Shown here piece after piece: positions 23,751 through 36,443 of a DNA stretch of 64,000 bases. The notes beneath the pieces were generated by a model. That model was given only the letters and a program-made list of their open reading frames with translations. It had not been told where the DNA came from and ran no database searches. This DNA is from Lingula anatina (taxonomy: Eukaryota > Brachiopoda > Lingulata > Lingulida > Lingulidae). The translations under genes and the position numbers were made by a program. The stretch covers positions 410,360-474,359 of the forward strand of contig NW_019775258.1 of NCBI RefSeq assembly GCF_001039355.2. The letters are read 5' to 3'. Positions within the stretch are counted from its first letter, which is position 1, and every line of letters begins with the position of its first letter.

Positions 23751-24071
23751 AAGCCAAGCTTTGACCAGCCCAAAGGAACACTACCCAATTAAATCACTGC
23801 AAATTACATAATGTGGCAGCGCAACAGGCATGAAAGTCAGTGAATTTGTAGTGACACACCTGACTGCACACTTTTACATTCACAAATCTTATATGAGATC
23901 GGAGTTTTTTNCAAAGCTTTGATCAGCCCAAAGGAACACTATCCAATTAAATCACTGCAAATTACATAGTGTAGCAGCGCAACATGCATGAAAGTCAGTT
24001 AATTGGTAGTGACACACATGACTGCATACTTTTACATTCACAAATCTTATATGAAATCGGAGTTATTTTAA
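23751..24071. repeat. about 160-bp direct duplication straddling an N
   Basis: The sequence from about 23751 to 23910, ending atcggagtttttt, is repeated with a few differences after the N, from 23912 to about 24071. The other family-1 copy has this segment once. Confidence 0.75.
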
Positions 24072-24270
24072 AAAAGAACGTATTTTTACCTAGGTATACC
24101 TTCGAAACTGAAATATTCCATATTAAATGTCAAGTCTGTATATAAACGTTTCAGGTATATACCGAATCCGTTACTATGTCTAAGATTGACTAAGATTATA
24201 CGTTTATGTCTCAAGTGTAGACCCGCTAAGGATTTGTGTTCAAGAACGTACTCGAAAGAATATCTGGGTA

Positions 24271-24322
<52 letters not shown>
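24271..24322. repeat. (TC)n microsatellite
   Basis: TC dinucleotide run with one interruption. A shorter TC run lies at about 24419-24438. Confidence 0.9.
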
Positions 24323-24327
<5 letters not shown>

Positions 24328-24438
24328 TAAATACATAACAGGCGAAAACGCTGGGGGTGGTGGTAGTGGGGGGGGGGTGCTTATACAGATAAGCGCAGAA
24401 AATCAGTGTAAAGGGACATCTCTCTCTCTCTCTCTCTT

Positions 24439-25199
24439 TCGTTATTTATTTTTTTTTTTTGAAAGTTTATTTCCCCCTCCTTACAATAAACAATAAAAAA
24501 GTCACAATTGTTACATTGTTAAATTATTAAACGACCCCCATCCCTCTTTTTAGCTCGTCCTCGAGCTATATTCATATAAGGCCATTGTATGGGAAGTGAG
24601 AGTCGTGAGTCAAACAGGACTACCTGAAAATCCTTTTTTTATAGGTCATCCACACTTGAAACTGTGTTTAACAACCTTTATATGGTTCAGGATTACCATG
24701 AGTTTGTGCAAAAAATGAATACAGACTGCTGAAACACATGGTTCTAAAACATAATAAAATAAAGAATAATTTATGTTGATCGATCTAAATTTGACAGGGC
24801 ACATTTCCTACAACAATCCACCCATCTTTTCCACAATACTATTCAACACGCTGTTATTCATTACATCTTGTTCACGTCTTCTGTCACACCCCCTTTAGCA
24901 GCTTCTTCTAGGATCCTCGTCATGACTTCTTCGTCCTGTATGTGACAAATATTTCACCCTCTTTGGTTACAGGATGTTACTGCCATGCTTGATTTTCAAC
25001 CTCTGTATCATAACCAGTTGCACTATCATTGCTTTCACTACAAATATCAAAGAGTACCACAAATATTTTAAAATGCCAAGGTGACATACTACATGTAGAA
25101 TCTACCTACCAATACTAACATTAACTTAATTGTCAGCGCCTTGACCAGCTAATAATTAATAAGTTTCATAAATTGAAAGGTGAGAATTAAAGGCATCGG

Positions 25200-25204
<5 letters not shown>
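24439..25204. other. intergenic, nothing recognised
   Basis: No open frame with recognisable motifs. Contains poly-T and AT-rich sequence only. Confidence 0.45.

Positions 25205-25266
<62 letters not shown>
25205..25266. repeat. (TA)n microsatellite
   Basis: Pure TA run of about 62 bases. Confidence 0.95.
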
Positions 25267-25270
<4 letters not shown>

Positions 25271-27029
25271 CGGGGTTATTATAACCGGTAGTCATGCAGT
25301 TATCTGGAAATGATGATATCCCCATCAGTAACAAGTCATTCATAATTGAATTATACCTTAGCAAATTTGGAGTCTTTTTTATTTCCTACACTTCCCACAC
25401 CTGTCTTTTGTCCTCTATCGACGTCTACCGATACTCCGAGGACAGCAAGGGAACGTTTGTGCCTGCGTTACAGAACTATAGGCCACGCAGACGGGTGTCA
25501 GTACATCACTCTCCATTTCCTCGATCTCGTCTCTACCAGAGGTCTTCTCTTGGGCACTTTTGCAGTATTTTCCTCGCCCAAAAATCAATGATTTTCTTTT
25601 TTTTTAATGTTGTGGTGATTTCGGTAATAACTTTGTTACCTACATGTACAGGTATATGGATTAGTTCGGAAATTCACTTAATCATATTGTTATGTTTTTA
25701 CAATATTTTTTTCCGGTTCACCCAAATATTATGAGAAGTGGCCATCCTAGGGTGAAAATAAGTTGTTATCTCAATGGTCAAAGAGCATGGAAGTATTGTT
25801 TAAAGATAAAAACTAATAAATCTATCACATAAGCATTGTTAATTGAAAGGGGAAATGTATGATTAAAACAAAAAGGATGAGTATTCTGCGTTTTGGAAAC
25901 CTTCCAAGTTTTTTTTTTGCAGAGATCCTCTGTATATTTGCCGGATTCATTTCATTTTTAGCTTTATTTTGATGATGCAGTGATGCCACTTGCGACTGTA
26001 CTGTGAAATCGTGTCATGTTTCGCACTTGTAATATCACGATTTTCTCTGACTACTACAGAATCAATATAAAATTACAGAAGACGTCCATTACCTACACAA
26101 GTGATTTCCTCACACTGTCACGATTTTCTTATGCAATATTTTTATAGGGAAACCCATTTACTGTCGTAAATGAAGTAATTACTTCCATTTTTATCATCAT
26201 CGTGATGGTTTCTATTTCAGGACAACATTTTTTTACAAAAACCTAATCCAGGTAAAACCCCAGGGGCCGGTGTTACGTGGCAGATAGTCCCTCATGACAG
26301 AGAGTCCGTTTCTTATTCATTTCTACAAGTAAGCTTCGCCTTAGATTTTGACCCACTTACATCAGGCTAACCCTATCTACTATTACTAAATGGAGGGAGG
26401 ACCCTCAGTTTAGTTACACTAGTCTGCCTGCGAGCCATTCTGCCCAAAAGAATATGCACCGGGTATAAAATAAAAGGGGCAATATTTATCTCGTGATGAC
26501 AGAACACTGCAATTTTCTCCAATTTTTACCTATTTTCGTTTTTTAAGAGGAAGGAAAGAAAATGTCGCAGACGCATCGTTTTATCCTAGACTTAATTTGA
26601 GTCTTAGTGCTGGGTCAATTTAAGTAGACCAAGTGTGGAATTGGGATCTTGATTATGATGGTAAGCTGCGGTTAAGAAACATCGCGCCACATTGTTTTGC
26701 TTTTTGGGGGAACGAGCCAAGTGATATATATCATTGTTCTTCGTCCAATCCAACGAATATCGTATATTTTCGAAGTTGTGGAGGCTTTATGGCATTGTTT
26801 GTTTGACAGTTTATGTACCTAATAGCTCTCGAATGCGCGATGATACATCACTTTCACGAGACACGGATTTAAATGCTTTTCCACTCTATCATGATGACAT
26901 TGGAGAATGCAACAATCGAAACATTAGTGGAAAAATAATACCCACGCCCATCTCCTGAAATGAATGTGATTGCCAATGAGCATTCCGTGACACACGTGTT
27001 CTACAACTTGACAGGATGTGCCTTTTCGG
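25267..27029. other. 5' flank of gene B with duplicated segments
   Basis: No gene recognised. The part at about 26090-26170 resembles the upstream repeat seen before genes A and D. About 26270-26370 (around gtccgtttcttattcatt) resembles 51750-51850, downstream of TTLL gene T1. The last 400 bases match the upstream regions of A, C and D. Confidence 0.5.
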
Positions 27030-27085
27030 AACAAGTTTGACTGAAGTACATAGAGCAGTTTTATAATTTCACAGGTGTATATAAG
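27030..27085 (+). promoter_or_regulatory. core promoter of gene B
   Basis: The conserved block ends in the TATA box gtatataag at 27077-27085, followed by the conserved leader gctcaacattgccgagg and the ATG at 27147. Spacing is as in genes A and D. Confidence 0.6.
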
Positions 27086-27146
27086 TGCACTTGTTTTGTG
27101 CTTTTACATATGAGCTCAACATTGCCGAGGAAGTTTCAACAAGAAC

Positions 27147-30100
27147 ATGAATTCTAGCCGGGCATTTTTGATAATAATCATGCTATCATCCCCTTTTATC
27201 ACTAAGGCACAGTCGTCCTCATTTACAGACAGGCAAATCTCGGGTTCTCTTCGGCCTCATAGATGGCTCTGTGGAGAAGTTTTGTCGGGCACAAAATTAG
27301 GCTTTAAGATCCACTGCTACTGCGATGACATTTGCCACTTGTTAAATGACTGTTGCTATGGTAACACATTTACAGGGGAGATGTGCGCTGCTTCAGAAGA
27401 ATTGGAACCTGGTGAAGACGTCAACTACACTACGCCATCAGCACCACCTTTAATACATCAGATTTCACGCCAAAATGGCAGTGTTTGGGCGTTTGATCCC
27501 CCTGGTCACGTGTTGGTTGCGAACATCAGTTCCTGCCGAAGTGTTCCGTTCCTCTCTCCATTGACTGCACAAGTACATGATACTGCCTATATGAACCACG
27601 GCTCCAGTGCATGGATGGTGGATTCGTGTCCCTCAGTGTGGCCACAGGACCATCATCGCTCGAGCTGCAAGCATAATTCTGAAGTTTCGTTCGACAAAAA
27701 CGTAACATTGTATCAGCCAGTCACTGACCCGGATACCATGTTAACGTACAGAAACAAAGACTGCGCAGTTTGCAACGGCGTTGGAGACCGTGGAGACCCC
27801 TGGCCATTTGAAGCCCAGTGTACTAGCGTACCGATAGAATCATTTCTGACTTGCACTTCATCCAGTTGTGTTTTAAATAAACTAATGGGCTTTGACGGCT
27901 GCAAGGGATCTTTTGAGCCCAAACCAGAATGGCATGTAAGGTTTTGCTTCAGAGATAAAGGAAACGATGACTTTGATCCATGCCCTTATAATCTTGTCAA
28001 TAACACTTTGACGCAGGCCCGTCACCCATATCCTCTAGACACACCTCTGCAAAAGGCCTGCATGTCGTACACCAATCCCGTCATTCGTCCTGATTATACT
28101 GATTTCATAGAGGTATATAGAAATTACCATTGCATGATTTGTTACACGGGGACGACACACTGTCCAGGTAAGATATGCAACTTTCCCTTATGTTTTATGT
28201 TTTTTTTCTAAGATAAACTGTGTAAATTATAAATATATACCACAGGTGGCACTGAGATTGACATCTTACACAAGACTAGAATTGTCTTCTTTGAATCCTT
28301 TGTAGATACATGTACATATGAAGCAAAAGCAAGCTCACTATACCACATGATGATTATAAAAGCATATTTCATAGGAGCCAGAAATAGAATCCCCTCCTCC
28401 TAGTCCCCCGCAAAAATAACTATTTTTGACAGCAGAAAAAAAATGCTTTAAAACGACATCTTCCTCAAAAATCTGGGTCCCCCCCCCCAACGTCCGTTTC
28501 TTTATAGAAAATAAAAAAAAAGAAATACATGTGCAAAGATGACAGTTTCGTTAAATAATGTAACGACACTGTGGTATTTCTTGCATTTGAAGCATTGTGG
28601 TGACCTTTGGTCCGCTCTAGCGACAATGATTTGATATACCGGTACGCGTAGGTATACTATCTTAATAGGTACATGTATACTATCTTATATCTAATTTAAT
28701 GAAAATCGATTTTAAAATTGAAGAGGAATATATTTGGATACCAAGCTACCGTTGTAATACAACTTAAGATTCCTGCAGCAGTAAGCCCGATTTCCATTAA
28801 GGGTAAGTTTAGTGTGACGTACACAGTATGTAACAATGGGGTTAGGGCGTGCATGGCAGGTCGCGACATTACGTAGCACTTGGGGTGTGCCTTTTTTTTC
28901 AAAATTTGGGATCATGTAACAAAACAGCCATAGACTTTGTATTTCGGACAGCTCCCTGATTTGACCTCCATTTGTCTTGTATTCCAAATTCCCGTGTTAC
29001 AAAGCAATTATAATACTTTGTGTTTCGGTCATCTCGACAAATTATCGACCCTCAGCTCATACGAAATCGTGAGCATGCGCAGTTCGCGCCATTTTGTGCG
29101 GGACTGTTTCTCAGGGGGAAAGAGTAGAAGGGGCCTTCGGTACTTTTGTAGTATACCCCCCCCCACCCTGTAACTTTCTGTAACTTTCACTTTTCAAACA
29201 GTTTTTTACATTTTATTGTTTATCTATGTCAAAGCTGTTGAAATAAAATGCTTTTGTAATTACCTGTGGACTTTTTATTAGTGTTAATCACGTTTAATCC
29301 AGCCCATTGAAATACAAAGTTAGAATCTTCAATTTACACTCGCAGTCAATAACTTGCCGCATTTTCGTTGGCTAACCCTAAGGTAATTTTATGTGAACAA
29401 GTAGCTCATAATAATTTCACAGAGGAAATCCAAGTATACAATGTATCAATCCTATGTTCACATAAAATAAGGTAGAGTTAGCCAACGAAAACGCAGCAAG
29501 CTGCGGTTACATTGTAAATTTTCACATTGTATTTCAATGGGGTGGATTAAACGTGATTAAAACTAATAAAAAGACCACAGGTAATTACAAAAACATTTTA
29601 TTTCAACAGCTTTGACATAGGTGCAAAAGACACTGTAAAAAAATGTTTGAAAAATGAAGGTTTCAGGAAGTTACAGGGTGGGGGGTATACTACAAAAGTA
29701 CCGAATGTCCTATCTTTGCTGTCGATGAGGTACGTTTTTAGTTCTTTCATTGAAAAGTCATCAGGCACTTCTGCTAAATTTCTATTCCAACTGCTCCCAT
29801 GAATGTGTTTTCGAAAAAAATCAGGTGTTAACATGTTACGAAACTTTGAAAATTCAGATTGAAATGAGCACTCCTCGATATGGCGTCCGTCGTGTACACT
29901 CCACACTTTCCCCCTGAAACTTCAAATCCCGCAAAATCTCGCGTTCCCACGGATAATTTAGCGGAAGTCACGTGACCGTGGAAAAGACTCTATTTGTCGA
30001 GTTGTCATAATAATAATAATAATAATTATTATTATTATATAAATGTTAATAATTATTTTCCTTCCTTCTTTTATTTTTGTGTATTTATCTATTTATATAT

Positions 30101-32413
30101 TGTATTCCAGACGACCCAGGGGATGGGCTACAAAACCCTTACGGGAGACTGTTGGGTCTTTCTTTCAGAGCGCTGTTGAATTTTCAGGATCTAAATGTAG
30201 ATTCCAATCCAAGCGTGGACGATGAGTTACAGGTAAAAGTATTTTTTTTTTAATTATAACGTGTTTTTGAGACAGCGTACACTTCATACACACACGTTTA
30301 TTACTAAAAAATCATTTTTTTCTTAAACATGCAAGTCGATAGATGATTTTGCATCAAAATGCTCATGTATTTCTTTGAAGGACACGATGTAATTTTTAAA
30401 TAACCGAGCCTCAGTTATTCTTATCATAGTTTTGTAACAATCAATCCATTATAATACCAAAGTGCATTCCCCACTATAGATGCTTATAAATATGTAACCA
30501 ATGTTATAAATCAGAGAGTCCCGCGTAACAGAAGGGGTCCTTTTTATTTTATGTTATGTTATTTTATTTAGTATTTCAGACGATTGCTACGGACCCGTAG
30601 TTTCGTTTCTGAAATAACGAATTCGGGGTTCTGAAACATGGCCGTTGGGTATGATAAAAAAGGGTCCCCCGGACCCTGTATTTTACCGGCCCCCGATTTC
30701 ATAACTCTAAATTTCAGAACTATGAGTCTGGAGAAAAGACGAGGTACTTCTTTCAAGACAGAAAGTCCACCAGACTTTCAATTTTTAAACACCCGGTCCA
30801 ACAGACCCTAGAAAGATAGGACTCACTGTTGTTTAATATGGGAAATATTTAAGCGTTATGGTGCATTGATTGTTTTTAAAAATGGCCGTCTGACTAAAAT
30901 GTTCCCTTAAGTTATAACGTCCCATTTCCATAGATTTTTAGATCGATCTATCCCTGAAGGGAATCTCACTGGATTACTGTCAGCTTGACCGGCTTAAGCG
31001 TCTGTCCCGCCTACTAAAAGCTGTAAGGGGGTAATTAACAATGGTGCCCGCTCGGCTGACTGCAATTTAGCGTGAACCCCCAGGGAGTTAGGTCGATCTA
31101 AAGATTAAGATCTTAATATCTGGGAAAGCATCCTAATAAGACGCATTGTACAGGTTTCAGTGACAGTTGTTCTATACTGATCGCATATTTCGGTAGGAAC
31201 AAAGTGAACAAAGACCGGTAGATCGTTCGAGTAATGTTGGTGCCATCATGGACGAAAACTACTAAGAAATCCTGGCCTCGAGTGCAAGTCAGTTCTGTTT
31301 CTAAAAAAAACTGCTGTAATGCGATTGCCAATAGGCGGAAACGTTTGAATATGTTGCCTTTTTATCTGTTTCTTGGGACTTCCATATAAAAAAAGAGTTA
31401 CAAAAACCAAATTAGAAATTACCAAAAAAATGTAAGGCTGTAGCTGTGGCAGAGATTGAAAGGTAACTATTTTATTAATGTTACATACTGAATATTTGCA
31501 TTTCCTAGAAATTTGCTTGTTCATGGAAATGTTCCCATCTATAAAAACAACACGATATTTATTTGTATGTATAGAAATGAAAACGATACAAGTCCAAAAT
31601 ATTAGCTTTAATTGTCTTTTTGCATATACATGTTTCAAAAACCGGGCCATATATTTTTTATTTGAATAGATTCCGACTACTTTATCTTGGGCCAAAATTT
31701 GCCAAAATGTTGGTATGAAAGGTCAGGGCCACATTTACACACGTACATTTGGTTTGTGCAACGGATAACTCTTACCTAGTTCCGACCTGTAGTTATTTGG
31801 GTTTACCTTAATAATTGCCTTTTTCTCTCTAATGTATTTGCAGCACTCAAATCAGCAGGAAATCTGTCCTCCTGGTTATGTAAAAGACGGAAAAGACTGC
31901 CAGGCTATACTGTACAACATAACGACGATCATACAAGATGTTATAGTAGAGTTTGAGGCCATAAACTGGCGTCCGACAAAAGACTCTGAATGTATCAAAC
32001 TTCGGTTTAATGAACGGTTGGTGCACGTGTTAGACAAGGCACGCGCACGGCTCTATCGGTGCAGAGCGAAGAAAGATTTGTTAACGGGCAACGTAACATT
32101 TGTTCTCACCGCGTCACTTCAACTGAGGGAACTTTTCTCCGACTACAGTCAAGTTCTTAAATTCGTCCCTTGTGTGCAGGCCGACATTGAGCGTGCTTTG
32201 ACTAACATGACGTTTCATCTTGAAGGAAAACCGATACAGATACGTGCAAGATATAACAAAACTTGTGTTTCTGATGTTACCCCTGTACCACGGCCGAAAA
32301 GTCCTGAAATGACCACTTTTGACAGCTCCGCTAAGATTAATCACAGCAAATCTGATATATTTAAGAAGATGGTGTTGGTCTTGGCTTTGTTATCATCCAT
32401 ATCGTTCTTCTGA
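27147..32413 (+). CDS. gene B: secreted or GPI-anchored somatomedin-B-like ectodomain protein
   Basis: Three exons: 27147-28167, 30111-30232 and 31844-32413 (1021, 122 and 570 nt), encoding 570 residues. The order is signal peptide (about 1-22), somatomedin-B-like domain with Asn-Asp-Cys-Cys-Tyr-Gly, Trp-Met-Val-Asp-Ser-Cys and Asp-Cys-Ala-Val-Cys-Asn-Gly motifs, acidic exon-2 linker, Cys-Pro-Pro-Gly-Tyr module, and a C-terminal hydrophobic tail preceded by Lys-Lys. The tail is at the extreme end with no cytoplasmic residues, favouring a GPI anchor over a transmembrane helix. Exon 3 has changed most before its conserved central block. Intron 1 contains a long palindrome absent from gene D. 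Intron 2 matches gene C over its last part and has about 1.1 kb that gene D lacks. Confidence 0.75.
28168..29059. other. first part of gene B intron 1, shared with gene D
   Basis: Matches 44694 to about 45370 of gene D in patches, for example around caaagcaattataatac and cgacaaattatcgaccctc. No exon seen. Confidence 0.5.
29136..29705. repeat. 570-bp near-palindrome (foldback element) in gene B intron 1
   Basis: The left arm (29136-29400), starting ttcggtacttttgtagtat, is the imperfect reverse complement of the right arm (about 29455-29705), ending atactacaaaagtaccgaa, around a loop of roughly 54 bases. Gene D lacks everything between about 29060 and 29985 at the equivalent place, so this is an insertion. 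The part at 29880-29985 is GC-richer and includes an E-box in ggaagtcacgtgacc (29963-29977). Confidence 0.75.
30233..31843. other. gene B intron 2
   Basis: No exon or mobile element could be defined. The segment from about 30580 to 31700 is missing from gene D but its end resembles gene C intron 2. A tttcagacgattg sequence at about 30575, also present in D, looks like an exon-2 acceptor but leads to no useful frame. Confidence 0.45.
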
Positions 32414-32773
32414 ACCTCAGACACTGAGACTATATACTGAACGTGAAATTGACGAAAGTGTATAATACAAATATTTTAAAACACAAAGATCCCTTTATTA
32501 ACTACCCCCTTAGAATTATCCAACTCTGCCGGGACTCTCACTGGGTGCAATCAGCTTAAAAGATTAATTAACACACCATTTTCTGGTGTTAAGTAGAATA
32601 CTGAAAAGCTGGTGATTGTACAGGTACTGCCATTTAGTACTCGTACAATCACTGCAGAGTCGGATCAATCTAAGTAGACTGAAGGTGTCAGTTTTAATGG
32701 GGTCGTGATTATGATGACAAACTTCGAAACAACAGGCCTCATTGTTTTGCTTTCTGAGGGAACGAGCAAATTA

Positions 32774-32969
32774 CGAAGTTGTGAACGTTTAATGATGTTT
32801 CTTACCAGTTTACCTAGAAGCTCTCGAATGGGCGTTGATGATCACTTTCACGAGAAACACAGTATTGTGTTTTTGAGTTTCGAAGTTGTGAACGTTTAAT
32901 GATGTTTCTTACCAGTTTACCTAAAAGCTCTCGAATGGGCGTTGATGATCACTTTCACGAGAAAAGGGC
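32774..32969. repeat. tandem duplication (about 100 bp) upstream of gene C
   Basis: The sequence containing cgaagttgtgaacgtttaat and ending in atcactttcacgagaaa occurs twice in a row with one or two differences. It lies in the shared upstream region and the other three genes have it once. Confidence 0.75.
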
Positions 32970-33138
32970 TTTACATGCTTTTTTGACTCAAGCATGATGA
33001 AATTGGAGAATGCCACAATCGAAACATTAGCGGAAAATAATACCTACGTCTATTTCCTGGTATCAATGTGTTCTTCAAGGGGCTTTTCCGGAACATGTTT
33101 GACTGAAGTACATGTAGCAGTTTCATAATTTCACAAGT

Positions 33139-33147
33139 GTATTTAAG
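33139..33147 (+). promoter_or_regulatory. TATA-like element of gene C (degenerate)
   Basis: At the position of the TATA box in A, B and D, gene C reads gtatttaag instead of gtatataag. The surrounding block is still conserved. Weaker expression is a possible consequence, not shown. Confidence 0.5.
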
Positions 33148-33219
33148 TCTCCTTGCTATTGATATTTTTTACAAATGAACTGATCTTTGCCGTAGATAGA
33201 AGCTCGACGTTCCAAGATC

Positions 33220-36200
33220 ATGAATACTTACTGTGTACAGGTATTTTGGGTCATTATGCTGTCTATTCCTTCTATTGCTAAGGCGCAGTCGCCTGCATAT
33301 TTAGACGGGCGACCCTCGGGTTCTCTACGGCCTAATAAATGGTACTGTGGACAGAATTTGTCTGGCAAAAAAATCGGCTTTCAGGTCCACTGCTACTGCG
33401 ATGACATTTGTCACCTGTTGAATGATTGTTGCTATGGTAATGTATTTACTGGGGAGATGTGTGCTACCTCGGAAGAACTTAAACATGGTAAAGACGTCAA
33501 CGCCACAACGCCATCAGCTTCTCGTACCCAACATCAGATTTCACGCCAGAATGACAGTGTTTGGGCGCTTGATCCCCCTGACCACATGTTGGTTGCAAAC
33601 ATCAGCTCCTGTCGAAGTGTTCCGTTTGTCACTGCAGAGCTCCTGCACGAAGTTGCCTTTGAGCACCACGGCTTCAGTGTATGGATGGTGGATTCGTGTC
33701 CCTCACTGTGGCCACAGGACCATCATCGCTCGAGCTGCATGCATAATTCTGAAGTTTCGTTCGACGAAAACGTAACATTGTATCAGCCAGTCACTGACCC
33801 CGAAACCACGATAACGTACAGAAACAAAGACTGCGCAATTTGTAACGGCGCAGTAGATATTGGAGACCCCTGGCAATTTCAAGTTCAGTGCATTAGCGTA
33901 CCGATAGAAACATTTCTGACTTGCTCTTCATCCAGCTGTGTTTTAAAGAAACTTATGGGCATTAATAGGTGTAGGGGATTTTTTAAACCAAAACCAGAGT
34001 GGCATCTAAGGTTTTGCTTCAAAGATGGATTAAACGATAACTTTCCTCCGTGCCGTTATAATCTTGTCAATGACACTTTGGCGCCAGAACGTTCTCCATA
34101 TCCTCCACAGACACCTCTTCGAAAAGCCTGCATGACGTACACAAATCCCGTCATTCGTGGTCATGATACTGATTCCATGTTTAGAAATTACCACTGCATG
34201 ATTTGCTACACAGGGACGAGACGCTGTCCAGGTAAGATATAAAACATTGTCTTACAAGCATGTTTGAAGAGCACGTGTAGTTTACAGAGAGTGAACCCCA
34301 CTTGTAAGTTTCACGGACATACCCACAGGTGTCATATTTTTTAATAAACACCTCCTAATGATCGGGCAAACCCCATGGGTATTTCCGTGAAACTCGAGAG
34401 TTGGGGCTCGCACATGCATCGTGCTTATACACACACTGGACAAAAGAAGTGTCACCCCCTAACTAAGNATATAAGGTTGTCCCACCTTCAGTATCATGTG
34501 CTTTTATTCATAAATGATCACATCATAGGTGAAGATTGTTATAAATAGTGATTTTCATTCCAAATACCATAACTAACATGATTAGTCAGACAGAAAACAC
34601 AAACTAGCAGTGAAGATATCAATATTTAATACACTGTAAAAACAGTGTTTAGCTCCGAGACACATTTCTAAGCGCCGGTTTTGTCTCATTTTTTCCACGC
34701 GTTTAACACCTAAGCACGTTTAGCCTATTAACATGTTACACGCTTTGACGTGCTTGACGCCTAATATATGTAGGGTGTATTTGTTTAACTTTAAGGTTGT
34801 AACGTTTTCAACTGTTTCAGTCACTCTCTCACACACACACACACACACACACGGGCGCGCGAAGTCACGGTCACCTTTAACTGCTATAGCTATAGCTGTC
34901 TCTATCTATAAGAGGGTACCGTGAACTGTCAACATAGTTGATTCACACCATTATCTTTACAGCGGGACTTATTCATCCTTGTGTTAGCTGACCTTGCGAG
35001 GAAGTTAATTGGAATATATTTCTGAAAAAACAAGTTAGGAAAATTCACTAGTTTACTAAAGACACGAAACAACTATCAGTTTTACTTTAAAACATTTCTT
35101 TCATATTTTGATAAAATGCGTTAAGGTATTGATGTTCATTTATTTTTTCCGGAAGTAATGAACAATAGAACATCAGGATGATGGTGGGGTATTCATTATA
35201 ATGGTTTATTAAAGCTTTCATCACATGCTGGTTATTTTGGTAACGATAGTCCGAATATTTTTCAAATCGCACCGCTCTAGTCGCCGACTAACCCAAGCCC
35301 ATTTTGGTATTAACCGCTGTAGTTCATACAGCATAAGCCGTGTTTTGGTGATTAATAAAAAAGTTTTCAAATCATTAAATAATGTTTTTCCAGAATGTTA
35401 TAATACGCTTATAAAACTGCAATGGCATCATTTTGCATGGAGTTAAAAACACCCATAACGTTACCATGATGTTATTCTATACCATCACCATCATCACGTC
35501 TTGAAAACGTTATTTGTTATTTGGATTATTACTTAATAGGCCTATTTTAAATAATCACAAGTTACTGCAAGGAAGGACACAACGCGTTCGAGCAGGCTGC
35601 TTCTCGCCTCTAACAGCCCCATATGTTTACAAAGGGAAGTGTTAAGCAAAATTGTTGAGTCTTGTAATAAACTTGTTATGGGATCGTATATATGGGATTG
35701 TGAAGCATTTTTTCTGTGACGAGCTTGAAAAGCTAAACGTTGTTTAGCAGCTCCACGCGTTAAGGAATTCCACACCTATAGCAACTCCATATGTTTAGCA
35801 GCCTCACGCGCTTAGCAGGGGAAGTGCTTAGCCAATGTGCTTAGCTTGTGATAGACATGTTATAGAATCATATGCCGGTGAAGCTAAACACATAGCTAAA
35901 CGTGAAACAATGCCAACGTGTCTAGCTTTTTCTTCTGTGAAACGTTTGAAAAGCTATACGCGTTTAGCATTTACTCAGATTTCTAAATGCGTATAGGTGC
36001 CTAACGTGTGTTGTATGCATTTAAATGCTAAACACTGTTTTTACAGTGTACCATTTATTCACATTTACCCCCTCAAATTCGACGTTTCACTGTTATTTTC
36101 ACAGAGGTAAAGAAATGTCCACTAAATTGAAATGACACCGCCAAATGTCACCAAATTTACACACATTTACCATTAGGGTGTGCTCGTTAAAGGCTCATTG

Positions 36201-36411
36201 TCTAATAGCGTTTGTGTTCACCGCGTACTGTAATTACCTCCTGTAGGTGGCGCGGCATGCCTTCAACAAGGGTAACAATTCTGTTTTATGGGATATTGCC
36301 CCATTCTTGCTAAAAAGAGAAGAATGAGAAATATTTACAACAACAACGACGACAACAACAACAATAGCAACAACAACGACACCACCACTACCACCACCAC
36401 CACCACCACCA

Positions 36412-36443
<32 letters not shown>

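Larger units (their letters stand above)
22319..24138 (-). mobile_element. Tc1-like transposon, family 1, second copy
   Basis: The ends are cagacttgacatttaata and its reverse complement (tattaaatgtcaagtctg). They are flanked by TA at 22317-22318 and 24139-24140. Internally it matches 11438-13058 but is about 200 bases longer, because roughly 160 bases are repeated around the N at 23911. Confidence 0.88.

Noticed and set aside
29598-29906. 102-codon minus-strand frame near the E-box
   Set aside because: It has no ATG at its 5' end (a GTG there), half of it lies in the palindrome arm, and no family is recognised.
30570-30600. a second exon-2-like acceptor in gene B intron 2 (tttcagacgattg)
   Set aside because: It is followed by a stop within a few codons in the needed phase and has no counterpart of the 122-nt exon; probably a small duplication of the acceptor region.
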